This document shows positions 9,335-17,795 of a stretch of 64,000 bases of DNA, in pieces. The DNA is taken from contig NZ_CP022282.1 of NCBI RefSeq assembly GCF_002216065.1, positions 1,922,001 to 1,986,000 on the forward strand, written 5' to 3'. Numbering within the stretch: the first letter of the stretch is position 1; every line of letters starts with the position of its first letter. Under the pieces are notes generated by a model. That model was not told the DNA's origin. It did no database searches and worked only from the letters and a program-made list of their open reading frames with translations. A program made the translations under genes and the position numbers. This DNA comes from Chryseobacterium sp. T16E-39 (GTDB lineage: Bacteria; Bacteroidota; Bacteroidia; Flavobacteriales; Weeksellaceae).

Positions 9335-9475
9335 ATTCGTATGTTTTGATTTTCTGTCCAACCAAATTACACTTCCATAGCAACAACAAATAGCACAATC
9401 CTACAAAAAAACTTCAAAATAGTATTCCGTTTTAATTTTATCATTTTTTAACAATACCTCCATTCTATATTTCCT

Positions 9476-9483
9476 TATATTTG
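9476..9483 (+). promoter_or_regulatory. -7 element of the AraC-family regulator
   Basis: TATATTTG matches TANNTTTG, 27 bases before the ATG at 9511, in the divergent spacer shared with the aldehyde dehydrogenase gene. No -33 TTG is seen at the expected distance. Confidence 0.4.
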
Positions 9484-9510
9484 ATAGCATAGGCCTAAAA
9501 ATGTTTAGAA

Positions 9511-10434
9511 ATGAATGATAATAAGTTTTTATTAAATACTCCTGAACTGAAAAAAGAAAATCAGTTGGTGAGCCTAGTTGAAAATCAAACGAAATTCAAT
9601 CTAAACAACTGTGAGTTCAGTATCTATGAAACTCACAAAGCTGCTTTTGATGTAAAACTTCACTTTGACACGATCGCTTTTACAGCTATGCTACGAGGTA
9701 AAAAGCATATGAAGCTGGAAAATAAAACAGGGTATTTTGATTATTTTCCAGGGGAAAGTATATTAGTTGCTCCCGGAGAAACGATGGTTATTGATTTTCC
9801 CGAGGCAGATGAAACCCCTTCACAGTGTATTTCTTTAAGCCTGAACCCTGAATTTATAGAAGACTCCCTCAATCATTTAAACTATACACTTCCTAAAATA
9901 GACGAAACTTCACAATGGAATATTCAATTGGATGAATATTTTCTTTTTAACAATAAATCCCTTGCTTCAGCAACCAATAATATTATGAGAATTGCGATGG
10001 ATGATAATTCCCAAAAAGATATTATGGCCGACTTTGCATTGAAAGAACTTTTGATACGATTGATGCAAACTCAAGCAAGAAGCATGGTGGAAAAAAATAT
10101 TGCAAAAAATAAATCAAGGATAGGGTTTGCTGTCGATTACATTAAGAAGAATCTGCATCAGAAATTATCCATTGAAAGCATTGCAAAGCTCGCATACGTC
10201 AGTAAATCCAATTTCTTTAAAATGTTTAAAGATGAATTGGGTACTTCCCCTAATGATTTTATTTTACAGGAACGGATCAATAGAGCTAAAGAGCTACTGG
10301 CTGGTCAAAATAGCATTAAAGAAACGGCTTTTCAAACAGGTTTTTCAGACACCAATTATTTTACAAGGGTATTTAAGCAACTGGTTGGAGTAACTCCAAA
10401 GAGTTATCAGAATAAGATTATTTATTTCGATTAA
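9511..10434 (+). CDS. AraC-family transcriptional regulator of the aldehyde dehydrogenase
   Basis: Regulator of 307 residues: an N-terminal cupin-like AraC ligand-binding domain (about 30-170, with FPGESILVAPGE) and a C-terminal double helix-turn-helix (about 205-303). The second has IARLAYVS-like KLAYVSKSNFFKMFK and the closing ETAFQTGFSDTNYFTRVFKQ signature. Its gene is divergent from the aldehyde dehydrogenase, with 176 bases between the start codons. The natural inference is that it senses an alcohol or aldehyde and activates the dehydrogenase/DUF779 genes. An esterase gene follows 33 bases downstream and may be co-transcribed. Confidence 0.88.
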   Translation: MNDNKFLLNTPELKKENQLVSLVENQTKFNLNNCEFSIYETHKAAFDVKLHFDTIAFTAMLRGKKHMKLENKTGYFDYFPGESILVAPGETMVIDFPEADETPSQCISLSLNPEFIEDSLNHLNYTLPKIDETSQWNIQLDEYFLFNNKSLASATNNIMRIAMDDNSQKDIMADFALKELLIRLMQTQARSMVEKNIAKNKSRIGFAVDYIKKNLHQKLSIESIAKLAYVSKSNFFKMFKDELGTSPNDFILQERINRAKELLAGQNSIKETAFQTGFSDTNYFTRVFKQLVGVTPKSYQNKIIYFD

Positions 10435-10467
10435 GTTTTTGCTGATTATCTTTTAGAAATACTCCTT

Positions 10468-11412
10468 ATGAAACTTCTAAATTTCTCCGTGATCATATTA
10501 CTTTTTGTAAGCAATATGTATCACTCTCAAACACCCAAAAGAAAGTTTCAAATCTCCTCAGATTTAGAACAGATTCCATTATGGCCAAAAAATCAAATGC
10601 CAGATCAATCCGGGACAAGAGGAGGCGAAATAATAACCGATAAAGGATCAGTGACGAATGTATCCACACCAAGATTAATTGTTCATCGCCCTAAAAACCC
10701 AAACGGTACAGCAATATTGGTTATAAGCGGTGGTGGATATGCTCATATTGAATTAGGAAAGGAAAGTACCCCAACTTCGGATTGGTTGCAGTCAGAAGGA
10801 ATTACAGCTTTCGAGCTTATTTATAGGCTACCACAAGAAGGCTGGAAGACGACCAATGTCCCTTTTGAGGATGCCCAAAGAGCCATGCGACTCATCAGAA
10901 GTTCAGCTAAAAACTATGAAATTGATCCAAACAAAATAGGAATTTTGGGCTTCTCAGCAGGTGGACATCTGGCCGGTATGATTGCTACACAGCCTAATAA
11001 GAAGTTTTATAGCCCCATCGATGCCATAGATTCTTTATCTGCAAGACCAGATTTTACAGGACTGATTTATCCTGTTATTTCTATGCTTCCACCCAATAAT
11101 AAAACCCATGCTTTTAAGAGTATCCTTGGAGCCAATGCATCAACTTCCGAGAAGATAGAATTTTCTGTAGAAAGGCAGGTGAATGCTCAGACACCACCTA
11201 CATTTTTAGCTCAGGCTATTGATGATCCTATTTCTCCTGTGGAGAATAGTGTATTAATGGATAATGCATTGAAGAAAGTGAATGTTCCTGTTGAAATGCA
11301 TTTGTTTCAAACTGGAGGACATGGCTGGGGATTGGGGAAGAAAGGGAGTGAGGTGGCGGCGTGGACAAAACTTTTTAAGGACTGGATAAAGAATGTTGGT
11401 TTGTGGAAATGA
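10468..11412 (+). CDS. Secreted alpha/beta-hydrolase esterase
   Basis: Exported hydrolase of 314 residues with an N-terminal signal peptide (about 1-20, ending before QTPKRK). The fold of BD-FAE/acetyl-xylan-esterase-like enzymes is visible: an oxyanion-hole SGGGY (87-91) in place of the usual HGGG, the nucleophile elbow GFSAGG (161-166, Ser163), an acidic residue in QAIDDPISP and the catalytic His in GGHGWG near the C-terminus. It likely cleaves acyl esters from carbohydrates; the substrate is unknown. It follows the AraC regulator closely, and a SusC/SusD pair starts about 420 bases downstream on the same strand, so a link to glycan use is possible but not shown. Confidence 0.82.
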   Translation: MKLLNFSVIILLFVSNMYHSQTPKRKFQISSDLEQIPLWPKNQMPDQSGTRGGEIITDKGSVTNVSTPRLIVHRPKNPNGTAILVISGGGYAHIELGKESTPTSDWLQSEGITAFELIYRLPQEGWKTTNVPFEDAQRAMRLIRSSAKNYEIDPNKIGILGFSAGGHLAGMIATQPNKKFYSPIDAIDSLSARPDFTGLIYPVISMLPPNNKTHAFKSILGANASTSEKIEFSVERQVNAQTPPTFLAQAIDDPISPVENSVLMDNALKKVNVPVEMHLFQTGGHGWGLGKKGSEVAAWTKLFKDWIKNVGLWK

Positions 11413-11833
11413 ATTGACTTTATAAAATATTTTATATAAGTATTATAATTAGATGAATGTCAATCTCCAATAGATTTCATTAATGCCTTCAGAGTTCCAT
11501 TTTTCTTTAGGTTTTTGAAGTTTATACATAATTTATTTTATTGTTTTAAGTGCCAAATTTATCATGTCGATTCCTTGTGATTGAACTTTCCAATTAAACA
11601 ATTTAGAATAATTCTAAATATAATATTTATTTAAAATAACCTTACATTTAAAATATTTTAACAAGCTGACACTTCAAGTTATTCCCAAATCGGATTTTTA
11701 ACATTTTGTGTAAATTTTCCTATTCTTTTATCATTTAACAAAACATAACATACTAATTAACAACGAATTACAAATTGCATGCGTTAATGTTTATTAATAC
11801 ATTTATCGTCTTAATATCTTAAATTTTGTTAAT
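11413..11833. other. AT-rich spacer upstream of susC
   Basis: About 420 bases with no convincing gene. A 26-residue minus-strand frame (11449-11529, MYKLQKPKEKW) is the only small candidate; it has no recognisable relatives and may be a remnant. The stretch before the susC ATG is very AT-rich and contains TAAATTTTG at about 11820-11828, one base longer than the -7 consensus. Confidence 0.5.
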
Positions 11834-14686
11834 ATGAATGTAAAACTACGTTTTTTAAGCGTTGGAGTTCTGTGTTTTACAGGCCATGCGCTATCTGCTC
11901 AAAAAGCAGTAAAAGATACTCTACAGAGAGAGGCTAAGATCGAAGAGGTCGTGGTACAGGGATATAGAACAGTTACAAAAAAAACAGCGGTAACATCTAC
12001 AGCATCAATTAGTAAAGAAACAATTGAAAACAGACCTAATGCCAATGTAATGAATGTTGTTCAGGGGCAACTTGCAGGAGTAAATATAACAGCAAGTTCC
12101 GGACAACCAGGAGCAAAGCCTCAGGTCGTCATTAGAGGTGTCGGATCCTATGGAGCTAATACTGATCCGTTATACGTTATTGATGGTTTCCCTTCAAACA
12201 GTGACTCTTTTAGATCATTAAATCCCAATGACATTGAAAGTATGCAGGTTTTAAAAGATGCAACGTCCATCGCTGAATATGGAAATAGAGGATCCAATGG
12301 AGTTATAGTGATCAAAACAAGGCAGGGAAGGTATGGCAGTGGAAAACTGAATTTTAACTATTCCAGTCAGCTTGGAGTTTCTTTTCTGCAAAATCAAAAG
12401 TACAACTATGCCAATTCCAATCAATTGCTTACGTTAGAAAAAATATATGGAATTGGTTTGGGTTCAACAATGTCGGATGAAGCTATTGCCGATTACAGAA
12501 TTAATACCAACTGGGTAGACTATTTCTTCAGACCGGCAATCTTATCAAGCCATACATTAGGAGTTGAAACCGGAGGTAAGAATTTTAACTCTTATACATC
12601 AGTAGGCTACCTTAATCAGGATGGATTATTAAAAACAACAGGTCTTCAGAGATTTAATGTGAGATCAAATATCAATGGAAGATCTGAAAACAATAAATTT
12701 AAATATTACCTTGGTATTGCTGCAGGCTTTTCTAAAAACAACGAAGCAACTAACTTAGGAGAGGGTGTCATCAATCGTAATTACGTTACAGGTGCTTATT
12801 TGGGAGCACCGTACATATCTCCTTCTGAATATCAGAACTCAAGCCAATTGCATCAGTTGTATCAAAGTAATGGAACTCTATTGTATACTCCACTCATGTT
12901 AGTAGATAAGATAAATCAATACTACAACCTAACAGATGAAACCAGATTAGATTTTACATCTGATGTGTCTTACAAAGTGATGGAAGACCTTACGGCTAAA
13001 ATGAGAGTCAATGCGCAATTACTAAGTACAAGATTTATTCAGTCAGAATTTCCTAATTCCTTTAACGCCCTGTTATTTCAGGCAACCGGGCAAGAGTTTA
13101 CCGGATTTGAAGAGATCAATAACAGAAGGGAATTTACTTACAATAATTTGTTTGGTTTAGATTATTCGAAAACATTTGGAAATCATACTTTTAATATATC
13201 TGGAAATCTGGAATATAATTTTGCCAATCTGCAGATTGATAATATGCGGCAGAGAGGGCTTAATCCTAAAACCTTTGTCCCCGGAACCGGTCAGGGTTAC
13301 ATAGGGGATACGGATAAAGATGATTTTTATGTTCCCGTAGTTTCTGTGTCCCAGGCAAGATATAATCTCATTTCATATTTTGGAAACTTTGATTATGATT
13401 ACAGAAAGAAATATGGATTGGTTGCAACAGCCAGAAGAGATGGGACCAGTAGATTTATAGGCAATTTGCAATGGGGAACATTTTGGTCTCTCGGAGGAAG
13501 ATGGAATATCAGTGAAGAAAATTTCTTGAAAGAGATCTCTTTCATCAACAATCTGAAAATCAGGGGATCTATTGGTACAGTTGGAAATCAAAGAATTATT
13601 GACGGGCCTGTTTTTGAAGGATTAAATCCACCAAAATATGCTGATATCTATGGAATTCCCACAGAGACTCGCTATACCTACAATAATTTACAAACTTACC
13701 GGATAGAATTTGGTGACCCGCAGTTAAGATGGGAGACGACTAAAACCTATAATATCGGATTAGACTGGGAGTTATACAACAGAAGATTCAGGGGATCATT
13801 TGATTATTATAACAAAAAAACGATCGATTTATTCATGAAGGATCCCACTGCTCCTATACTCGGAGCAAGGTTTATTGTAAGAAATACAACAGCAAATTTG
13901 ATCAACAAGGGATATGAACTTAATGTAGCTTTTGATATTCTAAAAACTGAAAATACTACGTTTACATTGAGAGCAAATGCGGCGATGAATAATCAAAAGT
14001 TTGACAACTACCCTGTTGGTTTAATAGATTCACAAGCCAATCCTACTTATCGATCACAAAATGGAAACTTACCGTTTACTCCTTATGTGTACCATTATAT
14101 TGGTGTAAATCCGGAAAATGGAAATCTTTTATTTGAGGATATCAATGGTAATCCAACAGAAAATCCAACCGATGCTGACAGGAAGTTATATAAAAATAAT
14201 TATTTCCCTAAGTATCAGGGAGGTTTTGGTTTTGACTTTGAGTGGAAGGGCTTTTTTGCTACCACTACTTTTACGTTTGTTGCTAATGTCTCTAGGTTTG
14301 ATGATGATTTAGCTAATGCATTAGATCCATCAAACTTAGGTACGTTTAATGTTTCAAATGATTTGTTAAATGCATGGACCCCAACAAACAGAAATACAGA
14401 TGTTCCAGCACTGAATGCCGCTAATCTTGGAGCGGTAACCAATTCAGACCGGTTCTTAGTAAATGCCTCCTATCTGAGACTGAGAAATGTCCAGCTGGGA
14501 TACAGGCTTCCAAAACGCCTTATACAAGATACCTTTATTAATGATGTGTCCATCATCCTGCAAGGAGAAAATATCTACACGTGGACTAAATGGAAAGGTT
14601 TTGATCCTGAAAGCAGCAGAAATTCTGATGCATATCAATATCCCACTCCCAGAACATTTACTTTAGGTTTTAATATTAAATTTTAG
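11834..14686 (+). CDS. SusC/RagA-family TonB-dependent outer-membrane transporter
   Basis: Outer-membrane beta-barrel of 950 residues. A signal peptide (about 1-22, ending LSAQ) is followed by a TonB-box-like IEEVVVQGY (about 36-44), a plug domain with TSTASISKETIENRPNANV, VQGQLAGVNI, VVIRGVGSY, the SusC signature DPLYVIDGFP, and SMQVLKDATSIAEYGNRGSNGVIVIKT. The barrel ends in ..FTLGFNIKF with a terminal Phe. Unlike many SusC proteins it has no CarboxypepD_reg domain before the plug. It pairs with the SusD-like lipoprotein 3 bases downstream to import an oligosaccharide or peptide; no polysaccharide-degrading genes flank it, so the ligand is open. Confidence 0.93.
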   Translation: MNVKLRFLSVGVLCFTGHALSAQKAVKDTLQREAKIEEVVVQGYRTVTKKTAVTSTASISKETIENRPNANVMNVVQGQLAGVNITASSGQPGAKPQVVIRGVGSYGANTDPLYVIDGFPSNSDSFRSLNPNDIESMQVLKDATSIAEYGNRGSNGVIVIKTRQGRYGSGKLNFNYSSQLGVSFLQNQKYNYANSNQLLTLEKIYGIGLGSTMSDEAIADYRINTNWVDYFFRPAILSSHTLGVETGGKNFNSYTSVGYLNQDGLLKTTGLQRFNVRSNINGRSENNKFKYYLGIAAGFSKNNEATNLGEGVINRNYVTGAYLGAPYISPSEYQNSSQLHQLYQSNGTLLYTPLMLVDKINQYYNLTDETRLDFTSDVSYKVMEDLTAKMRVNAQLLSTRFIQSEFPNSFNALLFQATGQEFTGFEEINNRREFTYNNLFGLDYSKTFGNHTFNISGNLEYNFANLQIDNMRQRGLNPKTFVPGTGQGYIGDTDKDDFYVPVVSVSQARYNLISYFGNFDYDYRKKYGLVATARRDGTSRFIGNLQWGTFWSLGGRWNISEENFLKEISFINNLKIRGSIGTVGNQRIIDGPVFEGLNPPKYADIYGIPTETRYTYNNLQTYRIEFGDPQLRWETTKTYNIGLDWELYNRRFRGSFDYYNKKTIDLFMKDPTAPILGARFIVRNTTANLINKGYELNVAFDILKTENTTFTLRANAAMNNQKFDNYPVGLIDSQANPTYRSQNGNLPFTPYVYHYIGVNPENGNLLFEDINGNPTENPTDADRKLYKNNYFPKYQGGFGFDFEWKGFFATTTFTFVANVSRFDDDLANALDPSNLGTFNVSNDLLNAWTPTNRNTDVPALNAANLGAVTNSDRFLVNASYLRLRNVQLGYRLPKRLIQDTFINDVSIILQGENIYTWTKWKGFDPESSRNSDAYQYPTPRTFTLGFNIKF

Positions 14687-14689
14687 AAA

Positions 14690-16261
14690 ATGAAAAAAAT
14701 TATACTTGCTACAATTTTAGTAATCAGCTTCTTTTTAATCTCTTGCAGACAGGAATTATTGGAACCCTATACACCGGGATCCCTGACTGAAGAAGTTGCG
14801 TTGACAACAAGTAAAGATCTTGAGCTGGTAATGAATTCGGCCTATCTTGAACTTACTGACAGAACAGAATCCGTATTCACGTCCGTTTTCACTGATGAAG
14901 CAGGAATAGGCTATGCTAACGGAGGACAAGGTATTACTACTGAATATGTTTTCTTTATGAACCCAAGCCAAACAAGCCCTATTAATTTATGGAATAAAAC
15001 TTATTTTGCATTAGCAAGAATTAACAGGGTTTTGGTATATGTAGATAAAATCATTCCAGAAGATCCAGCAGATGCAAAAAAGATTGCCGATTTGCAAGCA
15101 CAGGCATTAACTATGAGAGCCTACTGCCATCTAAAATTATTATCTTATTTTTCAACAGATTTTAAAAATGACAGTGCGCCAGCTGCAGTGTTAGCCAATA
15201 GGGTATTCTTACCAGAAGAAAAGCAGAATCCAAGAGCCAGTAATGGTAGCTTTTACTCTATGATCCATTCGGATCTCGATAAAGCAATTTCAATATTTTC
15301 AAGTACTACTATTGCATTTGTAAATAACTATGCAAATATTAATTTTGCAAGAGGGCTTAAGGCCAGAGCCTATACTTTAAAAGGAGATTACAACAATGCG
15401 GAAATCTGGGCTGATGCTGTCATTCATAATTCAGGACTTGTCTTGGCCAATCAGGCAGAATATAAGGCGCTCTTCTTTAGCGATTCACAACCGGCAAATT
15501 CTGAAGTATTATTTAGGCTTGAAAGAACCAGCAATCAGAATGTACAACTGACCAATCTCCATAATGGATGGTGTTCAATAAGACCCAATTTGGCGGGTTC
15601 TCCATTTTATGAGGTAAGCAGATCCTTACATAATGTACTCAATCCTGATAATCTACCAGCCTCTTCATTAAATACCTTACCGGATGTCAGAGCAAACGTA
15701 ATCATAGCTCCTTCCTCGATTGTAGATCCCAATTATGCAACATCTCCTGATTATAGAAATAGCGATCGGTTAATTATCAATAAACACGGAGGTGTCGAAT
15801 CCGGAACTCAAACTGCTGCAATTACAGCAAATAATGGTTTTAACAATGCTATCAAAGTGATGAGACTATCAGAAATGTATATGATTAAAGCAGAAGCCAG
15901 AACGGCAGCCGGAGACTTTACAGGAGCCGCAACAGCCATTAAAACGTTGTTAGATGCACGTTTTTCAACTCCTCAGCCATTATCTGTCTTTACAAATGCA
16001 AAACAGGCATGGGCGGAAATTCTTAAACAAAGAAGAATCGAATTCGCCTACGAAGGATATCGATATATCGATTTGAAAAGATTAGGCACCCTGGCAGGGG
16101 TTGGAATTGACAGAGATCCTGCAGATTATTCCTCAAGTTCGGCTAATTATCCGGCTGCTAATCCATCTAATCTTCCGATGACAAGTTTTAAGTGGACATT
16201 ACCGATTCCTCAGGATGAGATCAATGTTAATAAAACAATTCAGCAAAACCCGGGATACTAA
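14690..16261 (+). CDS. SusD/RagB-family nutrient-binding outer-membrane lipoprotein
   Basis: Lipoprotein of 523 residues; the signal peptide ends in the lipobox LISC with Cys19 as lipidation site. The helical TPR-type SusD core is recognisable from AQALTMRAYCHLKLLSYFS, FARGLKARAYTLKGDYNNAEIWADAVI, KVMRLSEMYMIKAEA and the C-terminal ILKQRRIEFAYEGYRYIDLKRLG, ending PIPQDEINVNKTIQQNPGY, the usual C-terminal signature. It is the surface lid of the SusC transporter encoded directly upstream; the two genes are clearly an operon ended by the hairpin at 16273. Confidence 0.95.
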   Translation: MKKIILATILVISFFLISCRQELLEPYTPGSLTEEVALTTSKDLELVMNSAYLELTDRTESVFTSVFTDEAGIGYANGGQGITTEYVFFMNPSQTSPINLWNKTYFALARINRVLVYVDKIIPEDPADAKKIADLQAQALTMRAYCHLKLLSYFSTDFKNDSAPAAVLANRVFLPEEKQNPRASNGSFYSMIHSDLDKAISIFSSTTIAFVNNYANINFARGLKARAYTLKGDYNNAEIWADAVIHNSGLVLANQAEYKALFFSDSQPANSEVLFRLERTSNQNVQLTNLHNGWCSIRPNLAGSPFYEVSRSLHNVLNPDNLPASSLNTLPDVRANVIIAPSSIVDPNYATSPDYRNSDRLIINKHGGVESGTQTAAITANNGFNNAIKVMRLSEMYMIKAEARTAAGDFTGAATAIKTLLDARFSTPQPLSVFTNAKQAWAEILKQRRIEFAYEGYRYIDLKRLGTLAGVGIDRDPADYSSSSANYPAANPSNLPMTSFKWTLPIPQDEINVNKTIQQNPGY

Positions 16262-16272
16262 GTAATATAAAA

Positions 16273-16311
16273 AATTCAGCACTTCAATGAAGAAGTGCTG
16301 AATTTTTTATA
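16273..16311 (+). terminator. Rho-independent terminator after susD
   Basis: Stem AATTCAGCACTTC / GAAGTGCTGAATT (16273-16285, 16292-16304) followed by T5; it ends the susCD operon and can also serve the minus-strand gene that stops at 16318. Confidence 0.85.
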
Positions 16312-16317
16312 TCTATT

Positions 16318-17646
16318 TTAATCCTGATAGGTATAATATCTTGCTCCTACTAATACCGGATTTTCAAGTTCAACAGAATCTAATCCAAATCCTTTGTAAT
16401 TGGTATTAACAGACTTGTTCAACTGCTTCCTATGTAATTTTTCATAGGTCTCAAAACTAACAGCGGTTCTGTTTTTTAAATTTTCAAATAGTTCCCATTT
16501 AGAAACCACTTTCTGCCAATTCCCAGAAATCTTCCCTGAAAACACTTTAGATTTTGATCCGCTGCCATAACTAAAAAAACCAATTTCTTTTCCTTTTAAA
16601 TCTTCATTTTCATTGTATGAAGTTTCTAAGGCAGAAAGTAAACCCATAAAAATTGAAGCAGTGTACATATTTCCTATTTCTGAAGATGCCCTCTGTGTTT
16701 TTTCTATTTTATCTCCGATCAATTGCAGGTATTCATCAGATTTAGCCACTGCTTTTTGTTCCTCCGGAGTTTGATAGTTTAAACCGTTTTCCAGACTGTA
16801 AATTTCTGTAAACACTCTCTTTCCATGAAAAGCATAGGGAAGGTGAAAAACCAGATACCTCCAATCATCAGAAGGCTTTTTCTTACCACTGATTTCTTTA
16901 TAATGGTCATAAGCTTCTCTGATACGATCCTGATAACACTGATTAGAATATTGTCCATCAAAAACAGGTTCATCGGTAAACACTTCTATTTTATCCGAAA
17001 ATGATTCCGGTGCATTTTTCAGATCTTCTTTTTTGTAATGACGTCTGGGTTTGAAAAAATCAAAAACACTTTCTGTGGCTACTCCCCATTGGTTTTCAAT
17101 TTCCATTAAATCAGGCTGAGAAGAAATCAGAAGCGCTACTGCCCCACCACCCTGGGTGTATTCTCCTGAAGAAGCCAGCTCGTATTTTGCATAATCACTT
17201 GCAATAACGATTGCTTTTTTATCCGGATTTACCCTTACAAAATCCAGCGAATTATGTAACGCATCTACTGCCCCCACACAAGCAAATGTCATGTCTACTA
17301 CATCACAGTTTTTAAAGCAGCGCTCTCCATATTTTATCTCCAGAACCTTTTCAACCATCTGCATCGCATAAGAAGCTGTAGGTTTTGCAGCATCCAGGGC
17401 ACTTTCAGTTCCAAGATAAATCCGTGCTATATCTTTGGGATCAATATGGTATTCTTTAATTAATTTCAACAATGCTTCTGCAGCAAAAGTAGCTGCATCT
17501 TCATGGACATCAGGAAAGCCCATTTTATGTAAACCCAATCCTTTTTCTAATTTTGCAGGATCAATTCCTCTTATCGTAGCTAAATCTTTAATTTCCAAAT
17601 ACAAAGAAGGCACATGATAACTTGCTGCCTCTATTCCAAAACCCAT
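16318..17646 (-). CDS. mvaS: Hydroxymethylglutaryl-CoA synthase
   Basis: Enzyme of 442 residues of the HMG-CoA synthase/thiolase superfamily, condensing acetyl-CoA with acetoacetyl-CoA in the mevalonate route to isoprenoids, the route used by Flavobacteriia. The catalytic set is visible: Glu81 in YLGTESALDAAKPTAS, the acyl-carrying Cys123 in DMTFACVGAVDAL, and the His268 region FHLPYAFHGKR that binds the second substrate and CoA. The C-terminal GSGSKSKVFSGK is typical. Transcribed alone, with a divergent short spacer to the aminopeptidase terminator. The start at 17646 gives MGFGIEAASY, which aligns with the expected family N-terminus. Confidence 0.9.
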   Translation of the reverse strand: MGFGIEAASYHVPSLYLEIKDLATIRGIDPAKLEKGLGLHKMGFPDVHEDAATFAAEALLKLIKEYHIDPKDIARIYLGTESALDAAKPTASYAMQMVEKVLEIKYGERCFKNCDVVDMTFACVGAVDALHNSLDFVRVNPDKKAIVIASDYAKYELASSGEYTQGGGAVALLISSQPDLMEIENQWGVATESVFDFFKPRRHYKKEDLKNAPESFSDKIEVFTDEPVFDGQYSNQCYQDRIREAYDHYKEISGKKKPSDDWRYLVFHLPYAFHGKRVFTEIYSLENGLNYQTPEEQKAVAKSDEYLQLIGDKIEKTQRASSEIGNMYTASIFMGLLSALETSYNENEDLKGKEIGFFSYGSGSKSKVFSGKISGNWQKVVSKWELFENLKNRTAVSFETYEKLHRKQLNKSVNTNYKGFGLDSVELENPVLVGARYYTYQD

Positions 17647-17747
17647 ATTATCTAAATTTAATACGAATTTAAAAAAAAGTAAGCGTTTAAAGCCCTTATT
17701 ATTACTTACTTTTTAAAAATTCCTCCCAATAATTCAGAAAAAGAAAA

Positions 17748-17776
17748 AAGCACTTCCTCAATGGAAGTGCTTTTTG
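17748..17776. terminator. Bidirectional hairpin terminator
   Basis: Stem AGCACTTCC / GGAAGTGCT (17749-17757, 17763-17771) flanked by an A-run and a T-run; ends the M1 aminopeptidase gene on the minus strand. Confidence 0.8.
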
Positions 17777-17795
17777 TTTAAATATGATGATTATT

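Noticed and set aside
11449..11529. 26-residue minus-strand peptide in the spacer before susC
   Set aside because: No recognisable relatives, no clear promoter or start context; kept only as a note.
11834..16261. Full polysaccharide utilisation locus around susC/susD
   Set aside because: No glycoside hydrolases, hybrid sensor or SusR-type regulator flank the pair; the esterase upstream is not enough to claim one.
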